Positions 41,880 to 50,721 of a DNA stretch of 64,000 nt are shown piece by piece. Position numbers and translations under genes: made by a program. Position 1 is the stretch's first letter. The number at the start of each line of letters is the position of its first letter. The notes beneath the pieces were generated by a model that did not search any database, was not told the DNA's origin, and worked only from the letters and a program-made list of their open reading frames with translations. Location: assembly GCA_947462875.1 (NCBI GenBank), contig CANHQJ010000011.1:62001-126000 (forward strand), given 5' to 3'. The DNA comes from Verrucomicrobiia bacterium (GTDB lineage Bacteria > Verrucomicrobiota > Verrucomicrobiia > Verrucomicrobiales > Akkermansiaceae).

Positions 41880-44800
41880 TTATGTCAAATCGAGCAAATC
41901 GTGGATTTCCTTAATCGATGGCATGCCGCCCAGGTTTCCTTTGGTCGTGGGTGTGCCAAACAACTGCGCGGCCAATTGTGATTTGCTGGCTTGCAGGTTC
42001 TTGACGCGTTCTTCCACGGTGCCACGCGTCAGCAATTTGTAGATGTTCACGGTTTGTGTCTGGCCAATCCGGTGCGCGCGATCACTGGCTTGTTGTTCCG
42101 CGGCCGGATTCCACCACGGATCGAAATGCACCACGGTCGAGGCCTTGGTCAAGTTCAGCCCGTAGCCGCCGGCCTTCAGGCTGATGAGAAAAATCGCCGG
42201 ACCATCGTCGCTCTGGAATCGATCCACCAGATCCTGTCGATTCCGCGTCGCTCCATCGAGTCGCAAGGTCTCGAATCTGCGCTGCTGGCATTCCGCCTCA
42301 ATGGCGTGGAGTTGCTTGGCGAATTGGCTGAAAACCAGCATTTTCCGCCCTGAATCGCGCGTACCTTGGATTAATTCAAACAATCGTTCCATTTTGCGCG
42401 AGCGCTGGCCGAGTGTCCAGGATTGAGCAAGTTCCGGTGCCACCAAGGCGGCGTCACAGCAAATTTGCCGCAATCGCAGCAGGAGTGTCAGCAAGGTCAG
42501 GTGTGCGGCGGAATCATTGGCGGCAGTGAGTTTTTCGATGGTTTTGAGGCCTGATTCCCACACCGAGTGATACAGCTCGGCCTGCTCTGGCGACAAGTCG
42601 CACCAATCATCGGTCTCCACCTTTTCCGGCAGGTCATTGACCACTTCTTCCTTGGTGCGACGCAGTAAAAACGGCATCACACGCAGGCGCAGCGACTGTG
42701 TCGCCGCGGGATCTGCCGCGCCTGCCCGCTCGTAGGTTTCCTGAAATTGACGCCTCTCGCCCAGATAGCCGGGTTGAAGAAACTGAAAAATCGACCACAA
42801 ATCCTGCATGCTGTTTTCCAGGGGTGTGCCGGTGAGTGCCAGTTTCGCCCGAGCTTTCATCCGGAAGCAGCACCGCGCCGCCTCTGTATCGGGATTGCGG
42901 ATAGCGCTGGCCTCATCGAGAACCATGAGTGAATACTCCCTCTTCATGAAGCGAGCCCGGTCATTCATCAATACGCCGTAACTTGTTACAATCACATGAT
43001 GGCCCTCTTGGTCGTGTAGAGCATCCCGACCGCTACCATGCAAAACGATTGCTTGAAGAGATGGCGCGAACCGTCGGATTTCGGCATCCCAGTTGTAGAG
43101 TAGCGAGGTCGGAACGACAATCAGGGCCGGAGCCTCGGGTGTGGCGATCAAGGTCAGCAGCGCGATGGTTTGAAGGGTTTTCCCTAGGCCCATTTCGTCC
43201 GCTAGCAAGGCGAATCCGTGCGACTGGAGGCGGTCATGCAACCACCCTGCTCCCCAGGCCTGGTAATCGCGCAGTTGCGCTCGCAAGGCTGGAAAATGTA
43301 ATGATTTTTCTCCTAATAAACCATTTTCAATCAATGACTTATCGATATACTCACGCAAATACTCAATCGTTAAACCATGGGATTTTTTCGCGAGAAACTC
43401 GCCTTTTCTCTGCTCCAAATGCAGATCCGTAGCCGTCCGCTGGAAGACCTCCCATGAGTCACGCGGCAACAATAGCGATGTTCCATCATTTGTTTGAATC
43501 AAACGTTTGCCGGATTGGAGGAGTTGTCGGATTTTGGCAGGATCGAAGGCTTTGCCGCCGCTGGCGGAGAATTGCATCGATACAGACAACTCTTGCGAGT
43601 TCTCCTGCCGGACCTCCAGGTGCGGTTCGATTGTTACCACACGCTCCAATATGGCAGCTAGTTGCGGCGATTCGGCGTAGGATTGACAAAAGGAACGGAG
43701 TTGCCCTCTGCCCTCGCTCACATAACGCAGGATTTCCTCTTCGGTAGTGAGCGCCCAGATCGACTTATCCGCATCCCAGACCCAACCTTGCTGGTTCAAT
43801 AAGCTCTCGCATGGCTTTTCATCGTGGTCTTTGCTATAAAAACAAACGTTTGCTCGCTCGTGCAAATACCCGCCAGAAGCTCTCCATGGTCGGCGCAGGA
43901 CTTGGTCGCCGACTTGATAACTCTTCTCCACGCGCAGCCGAAGTTGTCTCAAGGAGCCCTCGATCTCGATGTGCCATAGCGGGTCGAGGGTTTGTGATTT
44001 CCACGCAAAAATGGCATCTTCTGCGTCCTTGGAATCTGGGATTGCTTGAAGATCTAAGTTATTAAAATATTGATAAGCAGTAATTACGCTATATTTTTCC
44101 GAAAATAACGTAAAAAGGAATTTTCGCAAAAACTCATCATTTGTTTGAAACAACTGTTTATTTTTGTGCCACCACGACGAGTTCTTTCCACCCAAAAATC
44201 TCCCCGCTTCTTCGTCCAGCGCGAAGCGCCACTCGTCACCTGAGCGCTGACTTCGTACCAAGAGACGGGGCAGATCTGCATTACAAACAATCGTTTGTTT
44301 CTCGCAGAGGATCTCACTATGTCCGATCAGACATTCCAGAAATTCTTCCATGGTGCCGGGACCGAGTGTGAGCATCCAGGGCAGCGGCTTTTTGTCGATC
44401 CCCTGACGCTTGGCCCACTGCGCCAGTGCCTCATCCGTTTCCTCGGCATCACGCTCGGAGGCCTCGATGCGCACCGTGCATCGGTGTTTTGCCCATTCTT
44501 CCTCCCAACGTGGAAAAAAGCGCACGGCGAGAGCAGTCGCGGGGGCTTGCGGCGCGGAAATCGATGGGGGTGCCATGGGAGCGGTTTTGTGAGCGGCTCC
44601 CCCACCCTCCGCCGCAGCGCGTGCAGCGAGAATGACGGCCACGGCGTGCTCGCACATGGCCCCGCTGCGACGGTTTTCCGGGCAACTGCAAAAGGTCTCC
44701 GCCAAACTGGCGCTCAGTCGTCGGACCTTGACGCGGCGCGGTTTGCTGCCGTGTAGCGAGCCGCTGCATTCCTCGCCTTCAAAACGAGCGTTTTGCACCT

Positions 44801-44888
44801 GTCCGCAGGCCTGAAGGGCGCGGCCCTCTTTCACTGCTTTCCACCCCGCTGCCTGCTGCAACCAGGCATCTGACCAATCGTGCTGCAT
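41880..44888 (-). CDS. SWIM zinc-finger SNF2-family helicase
   Basis: 1002-residue DNA-dependent ATPase of the bacterial SNF2 (RapA/HepA-like) group. N-terminal SWIM finger CSCPENRRSGAMCEH (Cys67, Cys69, Cys79, His81), a long middle region with lower GC and less conservation (about 180-530), then the helicase core: Walker A LADEMGLGKTLQTIALL, motif II LDEASAIRN (DEAS rather than DEAH/DEAQ), motif III ALTGTPLEN, motif V LKAGGYGLNLTKA and motif VI DRAHRIGQTQTV. The start at 44888 was chosen over an upstream in-frame ATG that overlaps the divergent parA promoter region. Role in transcription recycling or repair is inferred from family. Confidence 0.9.
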   Translation of the reverse strand: MQHDWSDAWLQQAAGWKAVKEGRALQACGQVQNARFEGEECSGSLHGSKPRRVKVRRLSASLAETFCSCPENRRSGAMCEHAVAVILAARAAAEGGGAAHKTAPMAPPSISAPQAPATALAVRFFPRWEEEWAKHRCTVRIEASERDAEETDEALAQWAKRQGIDKKPLPWMLTLGPGTMEEFLECLIGHSEILCEKQTIVCNADLPRLLVRSQRSGDEWRFALDEEAGRFLGGKNSSWWHKNKQLFQTNDEFLRKFLFTLFSEKYSVITAYQYFNNLDLQAIPDSKDAEDAIFAWKSQTLDPLWHIEIEGSLRQLRLRVEKSYQVGDQVLRRPWRASGGYLHERANVCFYSKDHDEKPCESLLNQQGWVWDADKSIWALTTEEEILRYVSEGRGQLRSFCQSYAESPQLAAILERVVTIEPHLEVRQENSQELSVSMQFSASGGKAFDPAKIRQLLQSGKRLIQTNDGTSLLLPRDSWEVFQRTATDLHLEQRKGEFLAKKSHGLTIEYLREYIDKSLIENGLLGEKSLHFPALRAQLRDYQAWGAGWLHDRLQSHGFALLADEMGLGKTLQTIALLTLIATPEAPALIVVPTSLLYNWDAEIRRFAPSLQAIVLHGSGRDALHDQEGHHVIVTSYGVLMNDRARFMKREYSLMVLDEASAIRNPDTEAARCCFRMKARAKLALTGTPLENSMQDLWSIFQFLQPGYLGERRQFQETYERAGAADPAATQSLRLRVMPFLLRRTKEEVVNDLPEKVETDDWCDLSPEQAELYHSVWESGLKTIEKLTAANDSAAHLTLLTLLLRLRQICCDAALVAPELAQSWTLGQRSRKMERLFELIQGTRDSGRKMLVFSQFAKQLHAIEAECQQRRFETLRLDGATRNRQDLVDRFQSDDGPAIFLISLKAGGYGLNLTKASTVVHFDPWWNPAAEQQASDRAHRIGQTQTVNIYKLLTRGTVEERVKNLQASKSQLAAQLFGTPTTKGNLGGMPSIKEIHDLLDLT

Positions 44889-44954
44889 GTTTTTTTTCTC
44901 TGCGCACGGTTTTGATTGCCAAGCGTGACGATTGCAAGGAAAGTCTGCGCGAGC

Positions 44955-45743
44955 ATGAAAGTCATCGCCATCGGCAATCAAAAGGGAGGCGTCGGTAAAA
45001 CCACCACCGCCATCAATCTTTCGGCAGCTCTCACGCGCCTGGGACAGCGCGTTTTATTGATCGACCTCGATCCCCAGGCGAATACGACCAGCGGTATCGG
45101 CGTGGAGGCGGATGGCAACGATACCTTGTATCCCGTGCTGCTGGGCCATGCGGACATTCGGGAAAAAATCCAGTCTTCGCGTTTGGAGCGTCTCTCCATC
45201 ATTCCCTCGGCGATGGACCTGGCCGGTGTGGAAATTGAGTTGGCGCGATCCGAAGACCACCTCACACGCCTGCGCGGCCTCTTGCAGGGATTGAAGCCGA
45301 ATGATTTGTTCGAGTATTGCATTCTCGATACACCGCCCTCGCTGGGCGTTCTCATGACATCGGCTCTGGCGGCGGCGGATGAGGTGATCATCCCCTTGCA
45401 GTGCGAGTGGTTCGGCCTCGAAGGTCTGGCGAAAATCGTGCACGTTCTGGAGCAAATCCGCGAATCCGGTGCCAGCCCGGACCTGAAATTGGAGGGCATC
45501 GTGATGACGATGTTCGATTCCCGCACGAATCTCGCACGCCAGGTCGTTGAAGAAGTCAGTCAGTATTTTCCCGATCAAATGTACAAGACATACATTCCGC
45601 GCTCGATCAAGCTGGGAGAAGCTCCTAGTCACGGAAAAACCATTTTCGAGCACGACGGAAACGGCATCGCCGCGCAAGCTTATCTGGCTCTTGGCAGGGA
45701 ATTTCTCACCCGTCATCAGGCGCCCATCACCGCACCGGTCTGA
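44955..45743 (+). CDS. parA: ParA/Soj-family ATPase
   Basis: 262-residue cytoplasmic Walker-type ATPase for chromosome or plasmid partitioning. The deviant Walker A is QKGGVGKTTT (residues 9-18, signature lysine present), with Walker A' LLIDLDPQANTT and Walker B region YCILDTPPSLGVL. The C-terminus (TYIPRSIKLGEAPSHGKTI) is typical of chromosomal ParA/Soj. No ParB gene follows, and no TGTTTCACGTGAAACA-like parS site was seen, so the partner must lie elsewhere. Start at ATG 44955, 66 bp from the divergent SNF2 start. Confidence 0.9.
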   Translation: MKVIAIGNQKGGVGKTTTAINLSAALTRLGQRVLLIDLDPQANTTSGIGVEADGNDTLYPVLLGHADIREKIQSSRLERLSIIPSAMDLAGVEIELARSEDHLTRLRGLLQGLKPNDLFEYCILDTPPSLGVLMTSALAAADEVIIPLQCEWFGLEGLAKIVHVLEQIRESGASPDLKLEGIVMTMFDSRTNLARQVVEEVSQYFPDQMYKTYIPRSIKLGEAPSHGKTIFEHDGNGIAAQAYLALGREFLTRHQAPITAPV

Positions 45744-45771
45744 CAGCAGCCACCTGCGCAAACTCCGTATC

Positions 45772-47022
45772 TCAGGAGCCTATGGCAGCCAGTGCCCGCT
45801 GTTTTGTCAGACGTGATCTCTCGGCGAGCAGGGCGAGGCGGTGCCCCGCCAGTCCGTCCAGTCCGGGGCTGAGGGTGCCATGGGGACCGAACAGTTTGTC
45901 GAGCGAGTCGACAATGCCGAAATCGCCCCCGCCATGGCCGGCGTATCCCGCTTCGACCGGATGCTCCACGGGCACTTCCGCGGTCAAGCCGGTGGCGTGA
46001 TCGCGTACCGAAAGCTCAAACGCGTGTGAATCTTTCCATGCCTGCCCCCCTTTGAGAGCGCCTTTGGTGCCGTAAATTTCAATCGATCGCCCCGAATCAA
46101 ATGCCGTCATGGTGAAATTGATCGTCACGCCATTGAGCATTTCACCGGCGATCACCTGATGGTCCACCACGTTGTTATCGCAGTGATACACACAGCGTCC
46201 CCACGGGGAAGTTTGGATGAAATGGGTCACCTTCTCATCGCTCGCCGTTTCCGCGCCATCGAGCACCATTCGCAGCCAACTGCGTTTGTCCGTGAGGTAG
46301 CGGTGCGCGTCATACATGCAGTCTTTCGCGTGCGGGCAGCCATCGCTGCAGCGCTGCGGAGCGCCTGCGGGGGCATTCTCTTTGCGGAAAAAATCCAAGC
46401 GGCCGAAACTGGAAACCTGCCTGATCTCGGAGCCCGCGAACCAACACAGCAGATCGGCATCGTGGCTGCATTTGGCCAAAATCATCGGCGTGGAGTGCTC
46501 GCTCTTCGCCCAGTGACCGCGGACAAACGAATGCGCCTGGTGGTACGGTTCCACGCCTTCGCTGGCATGTATGGAGATGATGCGACCGAGTTTTCCAGAG
46601 TCGATCACCGCCTTCACGCTGCGATAAAACGGCGTGTAGCGCAGCACAAAACACAGTCCGATTTTCACTCCTGCCGCGCGCGCTTTTTGATCGAGATCCT
46701 CGCACTCTTCCAGGGTTTGTGCCGCCGGTTTTTCCAGCAAAATGTCATAACCCAGCGCGATCGCCCGCAAGGCATGCGCGTGATGGTCGCGGTCCTGGGT
46801 GGCGATGATTACAAGGTCGGCGAGTTTTCCCGCCGCAAAAAACTCCTCTTCATCAAGAAAAATCGGCGCGGAGCGCTCGGGATGGAGCGCGGCCACCTCC
46901 TGCGCGCGGCATTCGACCAGATCGCAGGCGGCGACGATCTTATAGCGATCCGGCAATGAGGCTGCGAAACGTGAATAGGTGCGCCCGCGGGCACCGCAGC
47001 CGAGAGTGGCGATTGTTAGCAT
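45772..47022 (-). CDS. Gfo/Idh/MocA-family oxidoreductase
   Basis: 416-residue NAD(P)-dependent sugar or inositol dehydrogenase type. N-terminal Rossmann fold (IATLGCGARGRTYSRFA), the conserved ILLEKPAAQTLEEC with the catalytic-type EKP (about 95-98), and the C-terminal alpha/beta domain with SIEIYGTKGALKGG. A cysteine-containing insert near 225-245 (CSDGCPHAKDCMYDAHRYLT) is seen in a subgroup of this family. Substrate unknown. Convergent with parA, 28 bp apart. It stands alone without sugar-transport genes nearby. Confidence 0.88.
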   Translation of the reverse strand: MLTIATLGCGARGRTYSRFAASLPDRYKIVAACDLVECRAQEVAALHPERSAPIFLDEEEFFAAGKLADLVIIATQDRDHHAHALRAIALGYDILLEKPAAQTLEECEDLDQKARAAGVKIGLCFVLRYTPFYRSVKAVIDSGKLGRIISIHASEGVEPYHQAHSFVRGHWAKSEHSTPMILAKCSHDADLLCWFAGSEIRQVSSFGRLDFFRKENAPAGAPQRCSDGCPHAKDCMYDAHRYLTDKRSWLRMVLDGAETASDEKVTHFIQTSPWGRCVYHCDNNVVDHQVIAGEMLNGVTINFTMTAFDSGRSIEIYGTKGALKGGQAWKDSHAFELSVRDHATGLTAEVPVEHPVEAGYAGHGGGDFGIVDSLDKLFGPHGTLSPGLDGLAGHRLALLAERSRLTKQRALAAIGS

Positions 47023-47277
47023 AATGGGTGGGAAGTGATGGTGAAAATGTTGTCAACCACAAATGGATGACGAAAAAAAACAAATTTTGTCCAATAAATC
47101 AATACAAATTGTGATGATTCTGAAAAGCGGTTGCGCATGCGCCATGATGCCGGCTTGACGGCGATGCGTATTTTGGCAACAGTCTGATGTTCCATAGTCT
47201 CAGAGCGTTTGGCGCATCTTCCGCTGTGATGCGCTCATTGAAAAAAACAATCGAAAAGGCGGAAAATCGTCTGAATC

Positions 47278-48213
47278 ATGAGCGAGACCATCGACTTCAC
47301 GCCACTTACTGCCGCCGATCGCGAACCCATCGCGCGGCTGTTGCATCGCGCCCTCGTGCATTGGTATGAAAGCCGTCTCGGTCAGGGAGAGCGCTTTGGC
47401 GATAGCCATGATCCGTTCACGCTCTTTCCGGATGTGTATGAGGCTCTCGATCCGGGCGAATGCGTCACCGCGCGGACCGCGAGCGGAGAGATCATCGGCG
47501 TGTGTTTCTCGCATGAGCGTGAAACGCATGTGGCCATCGGCATCGTCGCCACCGCGCCCGATGCGGGTGGTCGTGGCATCGCGAAAAACATGGTGTCATT
47601 GGTGCTGGTGAAGGCAAGACGTCTTGGCAAGCCTGCGCGACTCGTCTCGAGCCTGCTGAATCTCGACTCATTCTCGCTCTACACGCGTCTCGGGTTTGTG
47701 CCGGGAGCCCTATTTCAGGATATGCTCATCACCGTTCCCGGGAACGGCCTGCTCGCCGCCGCGCCCACGGGCATAGAACAGGTGCGCGAGGCCGTGTGGG
47801 CCGATGTGCCACGTCTCGCCGATTTCGAGCAGGCCCTGCAAGGCATCCGCCGCGAAAAGGATTTCACATGTTTCATTCGCAACGAGATCGGTGCATGGCG
47901 CGTGCTCGTCTCCGAGGCTGCCGATGGCTCCGTGAACGGTTTCCTCGCCATGAGCATTCATCCTTCCTGCACCATGATCGGCCCCGGAGTGGCGGCGGAT
48001 GAAAAAACGGCACTGCGGTTGCTGTGGAAAGCCCTCGATGGCCTGCGCGACAAGACGCTCGTTTTTCTCGTTCCCTGCGCCGCCACCACAGTCGTGCGCA
48101 GCGCCTACGCTTGGGGCGCGCGGAATGTCGAACTCCACGTCGCGCAATCCACCGCGCCCGTTACAGGCGCAAAAGGAATCGTTTTTCCCACCTTCCTGCC
48201 AGAGTCGTCGTGA
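47278..48213 (+). CDS. GNAT acetyltransferase with two GNAT-like domains
   Basis: 311 residues. The first half is a complete GNAT domain (TPLTAADREPIARLLHRALV; acetyl-CoA loop PDAGGRGIAKNMVSLVLVKA near 93-112; SFSLYTRLGFVPG). The second half (about 160-305) has a weaker second GNAT-like pattern (AVWADVPRLADFEQALQGI; VNGFLAMSIHPSC) without a clear acetyl-CoA loop. Tandem GNAT proteins often use only one half for catalysis. The 255-bp region upstream (47023-47277) is AT-rich around 47050-47120 and probably holds promoters for both flanking genes. Confidence 0.8.
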   Translation: MSETIDFTPLTAADREPIARLLHRALVHWYESRLGQGERFGDSHDPFTLFPDVYEALDPGECVTARTASGEIIGVCFSHERETHVAIGIVATAPDAGGRGIAKNMVSLVLVKARRLGKPARLVSSLLNLDSFSLYTRLGFVPGALFQDMLITVPGNGLLAAAPTGIEQVREAVWADVPRLADFEQALQGIRREKDFTCFIRNEIGAWRVLVSEAADGSVNGFLAMSIHPSCTMIGPGVAADEKTALRLLWKALDGLRDKTLVFLVPCAATTVVRSAYAWGARNVELHVAQSTAPVTGAKGIVFPTFLPESS

Positions 48214-48227
48214 TAGTCTCCACGGCC

Positions 48228-48602
48228 TTATTCGATCCGGGTCACTTTTTTGTTGGTCAGATTGAGGACGAAGACTCTCGATTTTTCGTCTGACAGGATG
48301 AGCAAGTTGTGAATTTTATCCAGTGAGAGGGTCTTGATAAACACATCCTGGACATCCTTCTCCAGTCCTTCGTCGTATTTTGTCGTATAGACCTGGACTT
48401 GCCACAAAAGCGCATTGGTTCGAGGGTCGCGTGCCTGAACCTCTCCTCCATTTTGCTTGCGTTCCCCCTCCGGAAAGTGAGGCGCGGAGAACACGGCCTG
48501 TTCCGTTTTCACAGGAGGGACCTCCTCAGGCGCGGCCCGCTTGGCCATGACGGTGGTGGAAAAGAGTGCGATGAGCACGACTGCGTGTATGATTGTTTTC
48601 AT
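48228..48602 (-). CDS. Hypothetical small periplasmic protein
   Basis: 124 residues with a signal peptide (MKTIIHAVVLIALFSTTVMA). The mature part is charged and ends in a beta hairpin-like stretch (HNLLILSDEKSRVFVLNLTN) that recalls a single blade of a beta-propeller. No family recognised. Convergent with the double GNAT gene, 14 bp apart; no terminator seen between them. Confidence 0.55.
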   Translation of the reverse strand: MKTIIHAVVLIALFSTTVMAKRAAPEEVPPVKTEQAVFSAPHFPEGERKQNGGEVQARDPRTNALLWQVQVYTTKYDEGLEKDVQDVFIKTLSLDKIHNLLILSDEKSRVFVLNLTNKKVTRIE

Positions 48603-48713
48603 GGTAGGGAAGAGACACGAGGCAACAGGGTTCCTTAGATTTTTTTCCGCCTTGGCCGATCATGCCGCCCTCTTGCTGCTGGCGTCCGCTCTCCGTTCAG
48701 GGCTCCGGCATTT

Positions 48714-49367
48714 TCAAAGTGTATGAATCAAAAAGTCCACCCGCGCGGGGCCTCCGCGTCCGCCGGGGACTTCGCGGCGTTCGATTTTGGCGCCTACCAA
48801 TTGCTCCATCATGCGGCACTCCATCAGAATCGCCGCAGGGTAGGCCTCGAAGACGGCCCATAGCGGATGATGGAATTCCTCGATGCGAAAGCCCTGCTTC
48901 ACATCATACGAGCAACGCGCGAAACAGCCTTCCTTTTCCCGCAGGCTGGCCAGTAAAGTCGCTTTCTCCACCAGTGACTTCGCGCGCTGGATGCGAGACT
49001 GCCATTTTTCCTGTTGCTCGGCGAAGTGCTGGAACAAGAGTTTTTCCGGCGCGTTGTTGCCGAAAAGCTGCTTGATGTGTTCCAGCAAACTCAGCGAAAG
49101 CGCGACGCCGGCTTGCGGAAAAAGGGCGTTTGCCTTGGGCGCGAGACGGTAGGAGATTTCCGGTCGTCCGACCTCGCTGCGCGGGATGCGGGTGCGTTCG
49201 AGATAGCCGAGTTCCAGCAGCGCCTCGCACTGCTGCTTCACGCCCATGTAACTCATGTCCATCAAACGGGCAAGATCGGGAATCGCCATGCCGCCATGGA
49301 TTTTCAATTCCTCCACAATGGTCACCCACTGCGGTCGCACCAATTCACGGAAGCCAGGTAAGAACAT
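48714..49367 (-). CDS. SufR-like winged-helix transcriptional regulator
   Basis: 217 residues. The N-terminal winged helix (MAIPDLARLMDMSYMGVKQQ, then CEALLELGYLERTRIPRSEV, about 25-65) is followed by GRPEISYRLAPKANALFP, characteristic of SufR/DeoR-type regulators. The C-terminal domain has the SufR-like layout (GFRIEEFHHPLWAVFEAYPA; MECRMMEQLVGAKIERR), but of the cysteines that hold the cluster in SufR only the MEC-type one is clearly retained. Iron-sulfur sensing is therefore uncertain. Start at ATG 49367; a TTG at 49403 is possible. It follows the DUF3592 gene on the same strand. Confidence 0.75.
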   Translation of the reverse strand: MFLPGFRELVRPQWVTIVEELKIHGGMAIPDLARLMDMSYMGVKQQCEALLELGYLERTRIPRSEVGRPEISYRLAPKANALFPQAGVALSLSLLEHIKQLFGNNAPEKLLFQHFAEQQEKWQSRIQRAKSLVEKATLLASLREKEGCFARCSYDVKQGFRIEEFHHPLWAVFEAYPAAILMECRMMEQLVGAKIERREVPGGRGGPARVDFLIHTL

Positions 49368-49403
49368 CGCTGTGATAGTGAGGGAAATTTTCTCCCAGCG
49401 CAA

Positions 49404-49898
49404 TCAGGAAGCCGATGATTTTTTCCAGGCGCCGATCATCATGCCCAGGCCACCGAGAAAAAACAGCCCCGGAAACCAAAGCGAGTAGCCGGCGGCGCGG
49501 GAGTCGAGCTTGAGTAATGCGATTTCCGGTTGCTTCGGGTTTACCCAACAGGTCTGCGTGCTGCCCACGGGGTATTGTTGCACCAGTTCCTCGACGGCGG
49601 ACGCCTCACTGCGCGGCATGCTCCCGCGCAGGCTCCAGCGATCGCTTTCGAAATCGCGGCCCGCGAACCCATAGCGATAGAGCACGGCAAAGCGGTAATC
49701 GGGCGCCACGTTTTCCGCGATGCGCCGCTCGGCGACTTCCGAACGAAGAATCAGGCAAGGAACCTGTGGCCACTGGGTCATTTCCCGCGCCCGCAAATAA
49801 CTGCGCCCCATCAGCCACAAAAACAACGCGGCGATCAGGCATAGCGCCAGTCCTACCGCCGTCAGATACCAAGCTCCCGCGCGCTGTGATCGTTCCAT
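49404..49898 (-). CDS. DUF3592 family membrane protein
   Basis: 164 residues with two membrane helices (about 9-30 and 138-158) flanking a periplasmic-facing beta domain typical of DUF3592: TQWPQVPCLILRSEVAERRI near 42, YRYGFAGRDFESDRWSL and YPVGSTQTCWVNPKQPEIAL. Function of the family is unknown. It is upstream of the SufR-like gene on the same strand, possibly co-transcribed. Confidence 0.75.
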   Translation of the reverse strand: MERSQRAGAWYLTAVGLALCLIAALFLWLMGRSYLRAREMTQWPQVPCLILRSEVAERRIAENVAPDYRFAVLYRYGFAGRDFESDRWSLRGSMPRSEASAVEELVQQYPVGSTQTCWVNPKQPEIALLKLDSRAAGYSLWFPGLFFLGGLGMMIGAWKKSSAS

Positions 49899-50031
49899 GT
49901 GCCGTTTTCCCTACCGCATGATTGCTGATTTGCAAAGGAAATCCCGTGTCGCGATGCGCCGGGCCGATGCGAAAAATCCGGCATAGTCGTTTTGTGCTTT
50001 ATCTTGGAGTTGATCCCGATTGAATGCGGGC

Positions 50032-50706
50032 ATGCCAACCGCTGCCATCATTGTAGCCGCCGGATCCTCCCAGCGCATGGGATTTGACAAACTCGCCGCG
50101 CCCTTGTTAGGCACGCCGGTGCTGGCTCACAGCGTGCGGGCGTTTTGTGAGGCACCCTCGGTGGATCAGATCTTTGTCGTTTGTTCGGAGGCGCGCTTTT
50201 CCGAATTGCTGCCCGGCCCATTCGCCAAGCCCGTATTCCGCGTGGATGGTGGCGAAACACGGCAGGAATCCGTTTACTACGGCCTGAAAGCTCTTGCCGA
50301 GGACATCACGGTGGTGGCGGTGCACGATGGTGCTCGCCCGATGATTCGCGTGGAGGAAATCGAGCAATGCATCGAGCACGCCCGCAAGTACGGAGCCGCC
50401 GCGCTCGGGCGCAAGGTGACCGAGACATTGAAACGAGCGGATGCCGAGGGCTTCGCGCGCAGCAGCGTCGATCGCGCCTTGCTCTGGTTCATGGAAACGC
50501 CGCAATGCTTCCGCGTCAATGTGCTCAAACGCGCCTACCAGCACGTGCGCGAGAGGAAACTGCAAGTCACCGATGAAGTTTCAGCCGTGGAAGCGATCGG
50601 CATTTCCACCTATCTGGTGGAATCAAAGCATCCGAACGTCAAAATCACCGTGCCCGCGGATCTCAAGCTGGCTGCCTATTTGATGGACGCCCGGACACAG
50701 GACTGA
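50032..50706 (+). CDS. ispD: 2-C-methyl-D-erythritol 4-phosphate cytidylyltransferase
   Basis: 224-residue cytoplasmic enzyme of the non-mevalonate isoprenoid pathway, coupling CTP to MEP. The nucleotide-binding start TAAIIVAAGSSQRMGFDKL, the VDGGETRQESVYYGLKAL region, VVAVHDGARPMI and the C-terminal TDEVSAVEAIG plus NVKITVPADLKLA are diagnostic. Length matches the family. The ATG at 50032 was preferred over 50020. The M16 protease follows 15 bp downstream in the same direction. Confidence 0.94.
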   Translation: MPTAAIIVAAGSSQRMGFDKLAAPLLGTPVLAHSVRAFCEAPSVDQIFVVCSEARFSELLPGPFAKPVFRVDGGETRQESVYYGLKALAEDITVVAVHDGARPMIRVEEIEQCIEHARKYGAAALGRKVTETLKRADAEGFARSSVDRALLWFMETPQCFRVNVLKRAYQHVRERKLQVTDEVSAVEAIGISTYLVESKHPNVKITVPADLKLAAYLMDARTQD

Positions 50707-50721
50707 TAGAATTTCACAACG

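Noticed and set aside
44889-44954. parS site between SNF2 and parA
   Set aside because: No TGTTTCACGTGAAACA-like palindrome in this interval or nearby.
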